Shown: piece after piece, positions 48,336-60,238 of the stretch
Numbering within the stretch: position 1 is the stretch's first letter
How the letters are laid out: each line of letters starts with the position of its first letter
Assembly (NCBI GenBank): GCA_036583965.1
Contig: JAZBQD010000034.1
Location: 13,580,040-13,644,039, forward strand
DNA: 64,000 nt
DNA from: Prunella strophiata
Lineage: Eukaryota; Chordata; Aves; Passeriformes; Prunellidae
Reading direction: 5' to 3'
Made by a program: the position numbers and the translations under genes
Notes under the pieces: model-generated
The model's input: only the letters and a program-made list of their open reading frames with translations
Database searches by the model: none
What the model was told of the DNA's origin: nothing

Positions 48336-50589
48336 CAAATTACTGACCATAAACATAAATTAGAAAAATTTTACTGAAATGAAAAAATATTTGAGTTAAC
48401 AGGTTTGAGTCACATGGAAATTAGTACTGAATTGTTAAACCCTGTTTGGAATTGAACACTGCAAGAAATAAAAATGCAAAACGTACTATCTCAGCTTTTA
48501 TTTTTTAACTGTGAAGATAAATAATTGAACTATTTACTTTCCTATTACTTGATCCAAGATCAAAACAGCAATTTAATTTTTATAAAGCACCAGAACTATA
48601 ATTAATTTTTTTTAAAGCATTACCACTAAAAAGTCACTTGCTGTTATTCTGGCTGCAGTTTTACAAGTTCCTACTGCATGTGCACAGAAGTTTGGGATAT
48701 AGTTTAACAGAGATGATCACAATTACTTGTAATAAAAAACATGGTCACATTATTACTTTCTTCTTTTGTAATCATAAAACACAGTTGCATTATTGATTGG
48801 GTTGAGAAGCAGACTAAGAATAGAAATGACTCACTCATCTCCATTGTGATGCTGCCCTGCTGCAATGACCCCAGCTCCTGGCTGGATGCTTATCACCACC
48901 AGGACATGCAATCATGCTAACAAATCAGATCTGAAGCAAGAGCTGCCATAATGAACACCAATTTCTTCTTAATCCATTCATTTTGAGCCATATGCATCCA
49001 GCCTCACTTTCTCCCCCACAGTCAGGACATTACTGTGGGGGTGATGTGCAAGATGCAGAATTAGTCAGTGACATAAATGGAAAAGGCCAGAAATGCCCAG
49101 GGATGAAGAGATGTGATGTAATTATGGGATGCTCAGACCTGCCCCAGGCAGACTGACAATCACACATTCTCAGGCTGCCACCATGGCCATGGCCTCACAT
49201 GTGACAGAGCCACATCCTCCAGTCCTTCAGAGGCAGCAGGGCTATTCTCTACCCTGAAAAAAACATTGCTAAGTGTTTTTCTAAATACACAGTTGTCCTT
49301 GGGATCTGGCTGACCTGCTGTGCTGTAGAAGGGAAAATCCCCAGTGCCAGCAGAACCTCAACTTGGCTTGGGTGCACCCTGGAACAGGAGGAGAGCCCAC
49401 CAGAGCAGTGCTGGCATCCCCTGCACAGGGACTGCAAGAGCAAAGTCACACACTGGGCACTTTGAAGACAGAGACAGAAACATAAACCTGTTCACTCTGA
49501 GGGAAAAGAAAGAACACTGCCAGCATTTGTTCACTTCATTTACCTGGAAGGAAAAAAAAAACAACAACAAAAACAAACCACTACAAATAGTTAATTCTGC
49601 AGACAACCAGTGCTCTGGTAAAATAACACTGTTCTATAAAGCACAGAAATGTAGCAAAGGAAGCTAAAAAGTAACACATTCACCACAGAAACCAACCAGA
49701 TGATGCATTCTTAACATTAGCTCATTTGAGGGAAGGCAGGGAGAGAAGAAATGTAAGATAACCACAATAATTTGAATGTCAGCTGTCCTGAAGATATCCA
49801 GTTAAATCAAGAACGAGAACTCTTTTACTTAAGAGGCGTAAAAGAAAAGTAGAGCTTCAAGGATAGTAACAATCATTTAAAATATTATTTAAAGTATCTG
49901 CATATAAATATTGGTTTTGTGCCAAATCAGGTATTTCCACAGAACAAGTTCCAGTACTAACAAGAAGTACTCCATGTGAGAAGTAGATGTTAGCTCATGT
50001 CACAACCCAACAGGTAATGTTTTACAAAACACAGATTAACCTTAATCACAAATATAAATCACACTATATTTAATGTGCAAAGATTTACATTCTAAGGAGT
50101 TAATGGAGATTGCACAGAATTCCCCTTAAAAGCAAACCCAAGAAACCTTATATTTAAGGAAATATTCCTAAGCTTGGTTAAAAAAATACTAAATTTCAGT
50201 ACCTGAAGGATCTGAGTTTTCTTTAGAAAGCAGAAAACTACTTGCACATGAGGGATTAGACATGTAAAAACTTAAAAGGTGTCATACTGAATATTTCCAG
50301 CATCAACCATGGGAGATGGACTAGAGTCCATGTGGAGGCTGGAAAGCTCCAAGCCCTCCCCAAGCACACAGGACTCACAAAAGCTCCAAGAGGCTGCATT
50401 CAGCATCTCACAGAGCACTCAGCAACAGGCTGGAGAGTGAAATACCACTCTGTGCTCATTCATTAGCATTATGCCAGACAGGAAATCTGCTGGAGAGTTT
50501 GTAAACACTTTTCCCACTCTGGCAGAAACCTTATTGGAAGTTCCTGTAAAATGGAAGATTGACTTACCCTCCTCCTTATCCTGATCCCG

Positions 50590-50662
50590 TGCCTACAGCA
50601 GAGGGTTGGAACTAGCTGATCTTTAAGGCCCCTTCCAACTCAAACCATTCTATGATCCTACC
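50590..50662 (+). repeat. CR1 LINE extreme 3' end
   Basis: gagggttggaactagctgat, ctttaaggccccttccaact and caaaccattctatgatccta. Only the last ~75 bases are present. Confidence 0.9.
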
Positions 50663-51180
50663 CATCTCTCATAAGGGCTACATAAAGGGTTACACCATGA
50701 AATCTGGTTTTCAAGATCACTGGGAACCAATGTATGAGCACATTCATATAAGCATGGAACTAACCATACCTAAAATAAATTTATTACTTTACTAGTTTAT
50801 AATGGAATATAGGCACCAAACTTTTCCTTACTCGTCTCACAGGCGGGTTGTTACTGTGTTTTGATTCCTTAGTCATCTGTTAAGTTACAAATTATTTTTT
50901 GCTACCTTAAGTACTCTGAGTATGACACTTTCCAATTAGAAGCTTATAGTCTACAAAGCAAGGATTGGTATTTCAATTCAGACTGCTGAAAACCCAAAAC
51001 CTTGGAGATTTGCTAGCAGAGAGGTGGTTGTTTAGTCCTTGGCACTTAGCACTCACTCATCCAGGAAAACATTTAGTATTACAGGACTCTTCTTATATAT
51101 TCCTAATTAACAGACATAAAAGCAGATTTGGGAATGCTCTGCTGATTTAAGAAGTTTATACCATTTTCCATCAAACACCT

Positions 51181-51210
51181 CATATATATATATACACACA
51201 TATATATATT
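51181..51210. repeat. (TA)n/(CA)n compound microsatellite
   Basis: A stretch of alternating TA with a central acacac, about 30 bases. Confidence 0.85.
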
Positions 51211-52737
51211 TCCCACCACCCCTACCCCCAAACCTGAGGAAGCCACCAGGTTTGCAAAAAGCAACTACAGGCACAGGTGCTCTGTATTGTTGGTAACAAT
51301 GAAATAAATCAACACAAAGAAAAATAAACCAACTTGAAGAAAAATCTTAATGAGGACATGATCTGTTGACTGACTCCTTGCAGCAGTAACTGACAGCCTC
51401 TGAAATCACTCAGGAAGCCGTGAAACTTGGTCCTTCTCAGAACAAAGATGCCAAGTTCCCTTCTCACACATCCCTCCAGGCAAGCTGCATAGGTAGCACC
51501 AGCATCAGCTGTTCCTGGGATTCTCCCACTCTTTGCAATGAAACCTGAGAATTATTAGCTGTGTGCTTATTCACTGTCACAAACACCAAAGAGACAGAGA
51601 TAGATTCTGTCTTACACAGATTGGAATTTAATTCCTAATAAAGCTTTATGCACACCCATCCAGAGTGTGAGGGACCAACATCTCATTCCTTCAATAACTA
51701 ACTTAATGTCTTACTAATGATAAAATCCAACATATGTGACAGTTCTAGAAATGAGATGGCAGAGGATGTTAAACTTCAAGCAGCATACTCTCTTCCTGTC
51801 ACAGACACAGTAATGCTGTGCAAAGCCTAAAATCACCACCTGTGACCCAACTGCTACCAACATGCAGAACAAACATCAGTCTATGTAAGTTATAAGCTCA
51901 TATCTGACTGCACACATCAGATATTTTGAAGCATCTCAACTGATACTCTATCTCTTTTGGGGAGATGAAAAGGAAGATGGGGAAAACAGAGAAAAATTGT
52001 TTTTTTCTCTTTTGATCATGAATACTATTCCAGGCTTGTACTTCAACATTAGTACTGGTTTTAAACTTTGATTTTCAAAGCAGATCAAATTATCCAGAAC
52101 AATTATTTTCAATTAGATTATTTGATCACATATATCCTGTTGCCACACAGGAAGTTTGAAAAATAATGGTAAAGAAAAACCTTCTCATACATTTTGCAGC
52201 CCTGAAACCACAGAGGTACGTGCCTCCACACCGTGCAGAGTTTATAGTCTCTGCTGCTCTAAGAGTAGAACAGTTATTACTCTTTTTGATGTTTGAACTA
52301 CCACTACACTATTTTTAAGCAAGTAAACACAACCAAGTACAAGAGTGTTAATGCTGTATTGATCTGCATTTGCAATTAACTCAGCTCTAAGCCACAGTTC
52401 AAATAATTAAGGGAAAAAAAAGAAACCCACCAATTTCTACATCTTACCAAAAGAACACCAGGTAAAACCAACAAAACTGAAGACCATTTCTCTGTCCAGT
52501 AAGCATGTTAAGATTTATTTATAGTCCTCAGCTGAAGATCCTTAAAGCAAAAAAACCCCAATTACTACCTTCACTTCCACATATGGTGTTCCAATCCAAA
52601 CCACTTCACTGCCCCTCAACACTAAAGAAGTGTTCTCAAAAACAGCAAGCATGGACTATTCCACTTCACCAGTTTTGGCACCAAAAGAAAATTGCAGCCA
52701 CATGCAGCCACCAGAATGCCAAGGAGAGCAGACTCAC

Positions 52738-52881
52738 CGACACGTAGCTGCTGGAATCCACACTGTCCGTGATGGTCTGGCGCTCACCCCGCTGGTTGAT
52801 CTTCCTGTACCGGCGCCGCGACTGCCGGAGGGGCACCTCTCTTTGCAAGATGCTTTCCTCATTGTCCTTAGAGTTCTCCAC
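52738..52881 (-). CDS. RAPGEF6: RAPGEF6 exon: linker with basic cluster RQSRRRYRKIN
   Basis: 144 nt, 48 codons, phase 0 at both ends. Acceptor cag at 52884-52882, donor gtgagt. It encodes a linker beginning VENSKDNEESILQREV, then a strongly basic RQSRRRYRKIN patch, then GERQTITDS and SSYVS. The basic patch is conserved in both PDZ-GEFs; no enzymatic role is known for it. The exon is separated from the next coding exon (22191-22322) by the largest intron in the window. The reading frame also stays open 5' of the acceptor up to an ATG at 52962 (see findings). The exon is richer in CpG than the surrounding intron. Confidence 0.93.
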
Positions 52882-53110
52882 CTGAAACACACGTTCAGGC
52901 TCCTGGTTAAACATCCAGTTCTTCCATAGCACCGGGAGCCGATGGAGCTGTAGGAAGCTCATGGGGAAGGAGCAAACATAAGTTGAGGGCAGCTAAAGTT
53001 TTCCGGAGTAAACGACTGCGGTTGTTTTGGAGAACCACTGCTGCAGATTTCAAAAGTGCCTTATTAACTACAATGAGCTGAGGCCACAGTTTCCTTCCAG
53101 GAAACAGAGT

Positions 53111-53114
<4 letters not shown>

Positions 53115-53155
<41 letters not shown>
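53115..53155. repeat. 41-base poly(A) run
   Basis: Uninterrupted A41 on + (T41 in the transcript). No AATAAA-type signal precedes it within 40 bases and no target-site duplication was found, so it is annotated as a homopolymer rather than a retroposed tail. Run length may also be an assembly estimate. Confidence 0.85.
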
Positions 53156-53158
<3 letters not shown>

Positions 53159-55359
53159 TAAAAAAGGCACACATGTCCTCTAAACAATGCCACTCATCAG
53201 CAGAAACTCTTCTGCACCCACATGTATCGTGAAGGAGTTACAGGCACTGCTCATTTCAAGCTTATCTTCAACACAGAAGTTACCATTTTTTTGTGTATTT
53301 ACAATCTGGCAAAAATATTGCATTATACCCTATTTTTAGTAGTGTAATTTTTAAAAGCATAATTTATTTCTAGTACAAGTCATAGCTAAACAACTTTAAA
53401 TATTCCAGTTTTTTATAAATAGCTACTTCACCTATGTCATACTGCCTCCTAATTGCTTTCAGTGGATTATGGAGAGATGGCTGGAACTTATTCACAACTT
53501 GATGCTAAGTATTATCTCTGACTAAACATTAAAAATTAGCTAAATTTATCTGTTTAGTAAAAGCCAACATGAAACCTTTTATCTCAATAGCTACAATACT
53601 TGTTTTCTATAAAAAGCAGTCTCATCCTTTCCCATTTCCTTCTGATGTTTTGGAAAAATATCTCCCAGCAGGAAGCAGGACAGACATGCATGCGAATAGG
53701 CTGCAGCAGAGAAGAAGCTTCTCTACAATGTATTTACTATGTAGAAGTTTCTACTGTCTTCAATGGCTTATTTTCAATTTTTTTCTCCAAGTTTCACTGG
53801 AAAATCCTAAACATTAAGACTATACTACTGGAACAGCAGAAGAACCTCTGTATGGTCCTAGACAACTCTCACTTCACATACTCAAGTCAATTACCTTGAA
53901 ATTAAAATCCAAAAGATACAAAGAAATTAAACACGGAAAGACTTAACAGACAGAAACAAGAAAGTGACCAAACTAACACCATCACAAAAGCAAGATCACA
54001 TCATACCTTCCACATCACTTTTCCCAAACACCTATGGTCTGTCTGAGGTCAAAGGAAGGTGCAAGCAGCTGAGCTTGTTTCGTGGGTTATTTTTGATTCC
54101 ATAGAGAAATCATACATTAATAACATGGGTTAAAGATACAACAGTCAAAAAAGCTAGAAAAGAAGAGTGAAGCTCACACAATGATACTGTCAAAAAAAAG
54201 AAATCAGAAAAGCTGAGTTGAAAAAGGGATAACTACACTTTTCACTATAATTTTACTACCTCTTTGCAAAGGAACAGGACAACAACCAAAGATATCTATT
54301 TGCAGCACTGCAGTAAGCACAGTGGTATAAGAGTGTAAAGAATACAGTGGATGCAGGCAGAAACACAAAAAGAAACAAAAAAATCCTTTTAAACAGGCCA
54401 TCCAGTATCATCAAAAAATGCACTAAGATGATTGATATAGAAGCCTTTCTTCATGTAGCATAAATATGGATTTTTAGCTAGAAACAATGTCGCTCTCAAA
54501 TTGTACAGAATTCCTCCAGAAATAAGGAATTTTGGATTTGTACAGAGTTATTAATTAAATAACCAGAACTTGCTGCTGATTTAATTTTAAATTTTTGTAT
54601 GTGAGCTCCTTAAATAAATGCATTACCTTTTTTTTCCTGCATTCAGTCTTACAAGATTTTAGAAACCAAAAGAAGCAGTGAACTTCTCCAACAGAACAGA
54701 TTAACCTGGGCCTGAGAAACTGCTGAGGTGGACAAAGACTCTTTCAATACAGATAACCCTTATTATCAAGAAATCTCAAACTTGAACAGGTATTTTTAAG
54801 GCTAAATTAAAACAAACACTCAGTGACAGAAGAAATTATTTTTCTTTCACAATTTAAACTGAAAACTAAGACATAAGCATTAATTAATTATTTGATAGCA
54901 CTAAGTCAGAACAAACAAGTGGCAGAAAATGAGACCACCTGCTTCCTTTGGCTAGTGAACTGCTGTTGACAAAAACAACATGGAAATCAGAAACCAGGAA
55001 AGACCTCCACACCACAGGGCTTCCAGCACAATCTGTATTTTGAGTCCAGCTGACCACCAGGTTGTCAACACATATTATTCACAAGAACTGGTTTTGATGT
55101 TCTGTGCATCAACAGGACAGGCACACCTGGGCACCTCACTCAGCCCTGCTTTCAACTGGTTAAAACTAAAATCTCCTGTTGGCAGAGAGATGTCACCCCC
55201 ACCACCCCTGTGGAGGAATTCAGCTTCTCTGTGAGTGCTGTGAGCCCTGTCCTGGCATGGGGGCACAGGAAGGACACTGCAGAGCCAGAACCAGGCTGCC
55301 ATCAGCTCAGATGGAAACACTGTCCCACAGACTGCTTCCCATTATTTCATTTTCAATAC

Positions 55360-55580
55360 AGTATCACAGAATTGTTAAGGCTGGAAAAGGACTCAGAAGA
55401 TGATCATATCCAGCCATGCCCTTAGCCCTGCCAAAACCACTAAACCATGTCCCCAAGTGCTACATCTACACATCCATAAAATCCTTCCAGGGATGGTGAC
55501 TCCACCCCTGCCCTGGGCAGCCTGTGCCAGGCCTTGACACTTCCCATAAAGCAAATTTCCCTAATACCCAATTTAAACCA
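55360..55580 (-). repeat. CR1 LINE 3' fragment, minus orientation
   Basis: gtatcacagaattgttaagg, ccaaaaccactaaaccatgt, ccagggatggtgactccacc and ccctgggcagcctgtgccag; same subfamily as the copy at 45.9 kb. Confidence 0.9.
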
Positions 55581-56733
55581 CAGGATTGCCCTGTTTCACT
55601 CTGCAGTCCAAACCAGCAATGAAATATTTTCCACCTGCACCTATCACACTGCTCTTCTGAAATCTTACACTTAGATCTGAAGAAGAACATGAAAGCATCA
55701 AGGAACAACAATAATGACACTTCAACACATCAAGATATGCTGCAATTCTGGGCCATCTTCCTGAATGATAAATGGGGCTATTATTAATTCAATAGATTGC
55801 TCAGCCTCCAAAAATATGAGTTACAATGCCCATTCACACACTATCTGTTATCCTCATTAACTTAAGTTGACCACATTTTATGGCCTTTAAAATGGGTCCA
55901 TTCCCAGAGGATTCCCACTACAAAACTGATTTACATTCTAATTGACAGGAGAGAAGGAAAAAAAAAATTAAAAAATCAGTCACCAGCAGGAAACGATAGA
56001 GTTCTTTAACTCCATTAAAGCAGCTAACTAATTATTTTGCTTGAAGATAAATATTCATTATGTATTAAACCTTCATTAGTATGTTGCAAATTAAAAACTA
56101 GAGAAAATAAAAGAATTAAGAGAAATTAATAAGAGTTAATCAGGGAACTAAAACTCAAGTACACCTTGTGTCAGTAAAGATCATTAGCAAGGTGCACACC
56201 ACCACATGATGCTTTTTTCTCACACTATTTGAAGTGCTTCCTAACAAATACAGCCAATAGCACCTTTAGCTACATTTACCTGTAAAATATGATCATAAAT
56301 ATAATGAGGAAATGACTCTGCACTTTTAATTCTCTGATTTTACTACTGGAAAATTATACTGAAGTTCCTGAGAAGGATATAAGCTATTCTGAAGTGCCTC
56401 TATACTCTCACTGGCATTTAATCACAATTACAGACAATTCAGGAGATTTAAACAGAGCTAACAGCTGGCTGGGCTGTGCCTTTGTCTCCAGGAACACCCA
56501 GCAGTGTGTGAGGCTGCTGACATGGCCAATGCTGGCTTCCCCAGCTACTGTGATACTGTGCTCCTCTGAAAACACCCATCACAGTTGTGCCTACTCAAGT
56601 TACACACACAACACTAGTTTCTTCCATAAATATTTCAACAGGGTCAGTTTCTCTCTTGAAGCACACACAGCTCCTCTTTTATTTCCTTTTTTTTTTTTTC
56701 TCTTTATTGCAATGGTGATGTGACCAAAGAAAG

Positions 56734-56755
56734 ATGTATGTATGTATGTATGTAT
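56734..56755. repeat. (GTAT)n microsatellite
   Basis: Five uninterrupted ATGT units, about 22 bases. Confidence 0.9.
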
Positions 56756-56837
56756 TTCTTTAGATTTCCTTTGCCCATGAAATATTTTTCATGTAAACTT
56801 ACAAATGTACTTGCAATAAGTCAAGTCACCAGCCAGA

Positions 56838-56990
56838 CCAGGCTGGTCTAGTCTTCCACTAGGTTGCTCCAAGCCCCATCCAAGCTTGTCTTGAACACTT
56901 CCAGGGATGGGGCAGCCACAGCTTCTCTGGACACCCTGTGCCAGGGCCTCCCCACCCTCACAGGGAAGAATTTCTCCCTAATACCTAATA
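56838..56990 (-). repeat. CR1 LINE 3' fragment, minus orientation
   Basis: gaccaggctggtctagtctt, tgctccaagccccatccaag, ttccagggatggggcagcca and ccaccctcacagggaagaat. Truncated at the very 3' end. Confidence 0.92.
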
Positions 56991-58430
56991 ATAGATATGA
57001 CTGGATAAGTCAGGGTTTCTCTCTCTACCTACAGGAGCACTGAGGTGCAAGACTCAGCTCAGCCCAGGCACAGCACTAAGGCAAACTGAGTTTACCACAT
57101 GCCCAGTTCAGCCACCAGACCCTTGGCAGCTGCAACTAAAAAGTAAAAATGCAAAGCAGCAAATGCAAACCAGTGGGCCTGGGGCACTCCCCTGACATGG
57201 CTGTACACACTGTCACCCAAACAGTCCTGTGGCATCCCTCCAGGCACAAATCTCCTCCCCAGAACTCCAGCTTGGAGAAGAGACTGGACAATTTGGAATA
57301 GAACTAATTAACTATTTCACTCCAGAGCATGAAGACAGGTTTCTTGCACTCTTAACCTGCACTTCATGGCAGACTGTAGCTTAAAATACATGCTGCAGCA
57401 CAGAGCATATTACTGATATTATATCAGAGCCATCAGCAGAGTCAGACTGACATTGCAGAGAGCAAACTGCACAAAGGACAGCAAGTGGACTTGGTACAGG
57501 ATACTGCTGACATTCCTGCTGGTAATGCACTGTGAGAAACAAATATTTTATGGGAGCTGAGTATTTACATGCTCAGTAAGAGACACTGTCAAATATTAGT
57601 TTTAATGTTACCATATCTAGATCTAGGGCAGCTAAATCAATAGCAGTCTGGAGATGGGAGTCTGATTAACAGACACGTGGGTTCTGAGCACAACAAACAG
57701 CTTTGTTCCAGCTCCATTAAAAACATCTAAGGTGAAAGTTGGAAGAGATCTGCCTGTGTCCCCAGGCACACTGCTGGGATACAATGTCAGTCTTCACTAT
57801 GGAAAAGCAATCCTAATATTCCAACTGCTCACAGCATGCATACAACAACCTGGGAAGGACTAAGCTACACTAAGCACATATAAATGCATCTATATGAGCA
57901 CTTGGCAGTATCAATAAGTGTTCTGAAGAAGCACAGGGAATCCTGGACATTAAGGATGGTGACAAATCCTACCCTTCAAGCTTGGCTAAGCACTCTCATG
58001 TTTCTTCTCATACCTACAAGCCTTCACACTATGTGGAGCTGCAAAGGCTTGGAGGAAGAACACTTTTCTACTCAGACATGACCAATAAAAGCCATGAAAT
58101 GGGGAATGGGGGTGTAAATAAAATACTCAAGATAAAAGACTGCCATAGCCTGACTCAGGAATGCTCAGCTCAGCCGTGACTGTTAGGCTTTTGAAACTCA
58201 AGTAAGCTTAATTTTAGAAAGAATGACCTAATCATCATCATCATTTACCCATCCAGATTAAATTTACATAGCTACTGCTGTTATGAGAGCAGCCATAGGT
58301 ATAATTGAAATCAAGGCAATTTTACTGCAATTTCATAGAATACTTTACAATAAGCTTTCTGCTGTAAAAGAGAAAGAATTTGCTGAAACCAGCAATAGAT
58401 TTAAATACATATGAAAAAAATCTGCCTTAC

Positions 58431-58500
58431 CACAATCATTTCTGAAGGTTCCAATATGATACATTCACATCCTCGTTTTCCTCCAGACTGCTTGCCAAAA
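58431..58500 (-). CDS. RAPGEF6: RAPGEF6 exon: N-terminal segment FGKQSGGKRGC...EMIV (most 5' exon in window)
   Basis: 70 nt. It follows a minus-strand acceptor (tag at 58503-58501) and ends at a good gtaagg donor. The first base completes a split Ser codon from an upstream exon that is not in the window. It encodes FGKQSGGKRGCECIILEPSE and then MIV, which in the family follows the first CNB-like segment. Since the human protein begins roughly 90-100 residues earlier, one or more upstream coding exons must lie to the right of 64000. The exon ends in phase 0 and joins the exon at 52738-52881 across a 5.5-kb intron to give MIV|VEN. Confidence 0.88.
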
Positions 58501-60000
58501 CTAGAGTGGGATGGAAAAAAAGCAAACAAAAAGGAATGAGATGAACAGCCTATTTTACCTTTTCAGTAACAAAAGTAATTGGCAATGGTCCATGTTGTTA
58601 AAAAACAAAAAAAGAACAAAGAAAAATTGATGAAAACTATTGCATGAAAAATGCTAATTAGATAGTATCATTACCATAATATTTTAATTTATTCAGCATC
58701 CTTCATCACAGCCTGCTATGTAAAGTCCAAATATAAAGAATGTTCTTTTGTAAAATCATTATTACTTGCAGATACTCACAACCACTCATAACACATTTCA
58801 GTTCTGACAAGAAAACCTTAGTACATTTTAATTAAACATTAAACGGGCCTTGTAAAAACAAACATACATAAATTCCAAAGATTCCAAACTACTACTCAGC
58901 ACAGAGTATTTTTAATGAGAGCTCCCTCAACTCTACATCATCCCTTCATCCTCCCAGCAAAGTGGGGGACAGAGAACCTCTTTTCTCAGAGAACCTTTTT
59001 TCCCCTTTTTGAGCCTTTTGACCTCTGTCCTTATGTTGCCACTTGTACCATCACAAGGAGTGGGTCATGGGTTCTGTATAAGTATGAAAGAACACAAATG
59101 TAACAAAGCATGATGGGCAGTGAAAGACAGCAGCTGAGCAAAGCAGCTAAAAACAACCTGATGTGCTTTAGCTCATCACTCTAACAGGAGACTTCCTTCA
59201 GGACACTGGACAACAGAGGTGGCTTTAGAGAAATCACTTCTGGAGAAGGCACCATGCAACCAAACCTGAGGGTGCTGGAGCTACCAGCAAAAGAGGACTG
59301 AGCTAGACACTGCTGGGGGATGTGTGGGGTGTGTTACAGACCAACAACCTCTCAAATCAATCCATTTGTCACTGTAGTGGTACCTGGAATTTAATATATC
59401 TGGCTTCACATATTAAGTAAGCTTGTCTTCACTCCTCACCCATCAGCCCGAGGTGGGAATGCTCAACCTACTCACTCCCTGGGCACCAGGGAAAGAGATT
59501 CCACAACCCCAGCACACAAAACAAACTCCTGGATGAGCAGCACAGTGGCTGGATTAGCAGTTCAGTAGATGCCAATCCAATCCAGCATGCAGCTGCCACG
59601 TTACAAACTCAAACTGTCAACATCAATCACGTTTTAGCACCTACCAGCAGGTGAGATAACTGAAGAACTGGTTAATGCAAAGCAGGGATTAATGGAAGAA
59701 TTAGAAGGAAGTTAAGACAAGAGTTGAGACAAACCCTTAAAAATGGGTCAGCTCCAGCTGTTTTCACTGAGATTATGTTTAAAAAGTACATCTGAAACTC
59801 CAGCCATGCAAGATTTGAGTTACATACATGGTCATGTCATTGGCAAAGATCCACTGAAACCACCATCACTTTATACAGAATGCAAAAAAGACTCGTGTTT
59901 ATAAACAACACTCCAGAACTTCTGTGGGATATCTGCAACTATGGGAAAAGAATTTAAGGAACTAAACTGAAGCTAAAAGACTAACTAAACCAAACTAAGC

Positions 60001-60238
60001 TGAAGAAGGGGGGGTCTTGATTAGGTATTAGGAAGAAATTCTTCCCTGTGAGGGTGGTGAGGCCCTGGCACAGGGTGCCCAGAGCAGCTGTGGCTGCCCC
60101 ATCCCTGGAAGTGTCCAAGGCCAGGTTGGAGGGAGCTTGGAGCAACCTGGGATAGTGGAAGGTGTCCCTGGCCATAGCAGGTGGTTGGAACCAGGTGAGC
60201 TTAAATATCCTTTCCATCACAAATCATCCTGTGATTCT
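60001..60238 (+). repeat. CR1 LINE 3' fragment
   Basis: gaagaaattcttccctgtga, ggccctggcacagggtgccc, gccccatccctggaagtgtc, gggatagtggaaggtgtccc, ending near catcctgtgattct. Well preserved, sense on +. Confidence 0.95.

Larger units (their letters stand above)
22323..52737 (-). other. Giant intron (30.4 kb) between the basic-linker and LPADL exons
   Basis: Nearly half of the window. It holds CR1 fragments (25100-25203, 38235-38350, 44790-44895, 45870-46310, 46914-47302, 48193-48335, 50590-50662), one LTR-like block (43776-44270), microsatellites, a CpG-dense motif cluster at 27.3 kb, and two CpG-richer candidate promoter blocks (36.43-36.96 kb and 38.8-39.2 kb). Stretches 22.3-25.0, 25.2-27.2, 27.4-36.0, 40-43.7 and 48.4-52.7 kb otherwise contain only AT-rich sequence and short open frames of no recognisable family. 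The paralogue RAPGEF2 uses a separate first exon at the equivalent position, so an internal promoter here is plausible. Confidence 0.75.
52882..58430 (-). other. Intron between the GKQSGGKRGC exon and the basic-linker exon (5.5 kb)
   Basis: Contains a CpG-bearing, less AT-rich segment immediately 5' of the 52738-52881 exon (52882-53110), a 41-base poly(A) run, two CR1 fragments, a (GTAT)n microsatellite, and otherwise AT-rich sequence without recognisable elements. Confidence 0.8.
2195..58500 (-). other. RAPGEF6: RAPGEF6 gene, internal part (15 coding exons, both ends outside the window)
   Basis: Fifteen minus-strand exons join in phase to give 863 complete codons of a Rap guanine-nucleotide exchange factor. 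Known of the family: RAPGEF6 (PDZ-GEF2, RA-GEF-2) loads GTP onto Rap1 and Rap2 at the plasma membrane and cell junctions, its RA domain binds activated M-Ras, and its CNB-like domain is not a classical cAMP receptor. Domain order, numbering from the first residue in the window: linker 1-116, acidic segment about 117-160, CNB-like about 178-300, REM about 320-450, PDZ about 437-520, basic/Ser-rich linker 523-656, RA about 657-745, start of CDC25 from about 755. Paralogue choice: [13 protein letters not shown] and [15 protein letters not shown] match RAPGEF6, where RAPGEF2 has clearly different residues. The protein start and most of the catalytic domain are missing because of the window edges. 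I see no frameshift or premature stop, so the gene looks functional. Confidence 0.93.

Noticed and set aside
52890..53155. Processed retrogene with an A41 tail on the plus strand
   Set aside because: No poly(A) signal, no target-site duplication and no recognisable protein in any plus frame; kept only as a low-interest finding.
2195..58500. Assignment to the paralogue RAPGEF2
   Set aside because: Several exons would fit either gene, but [32 protein letters not shown], the [13 protein letters not shown] context and the N-terminal linker exons follow RAPGEF6; RAPGEF2 differs at these places.
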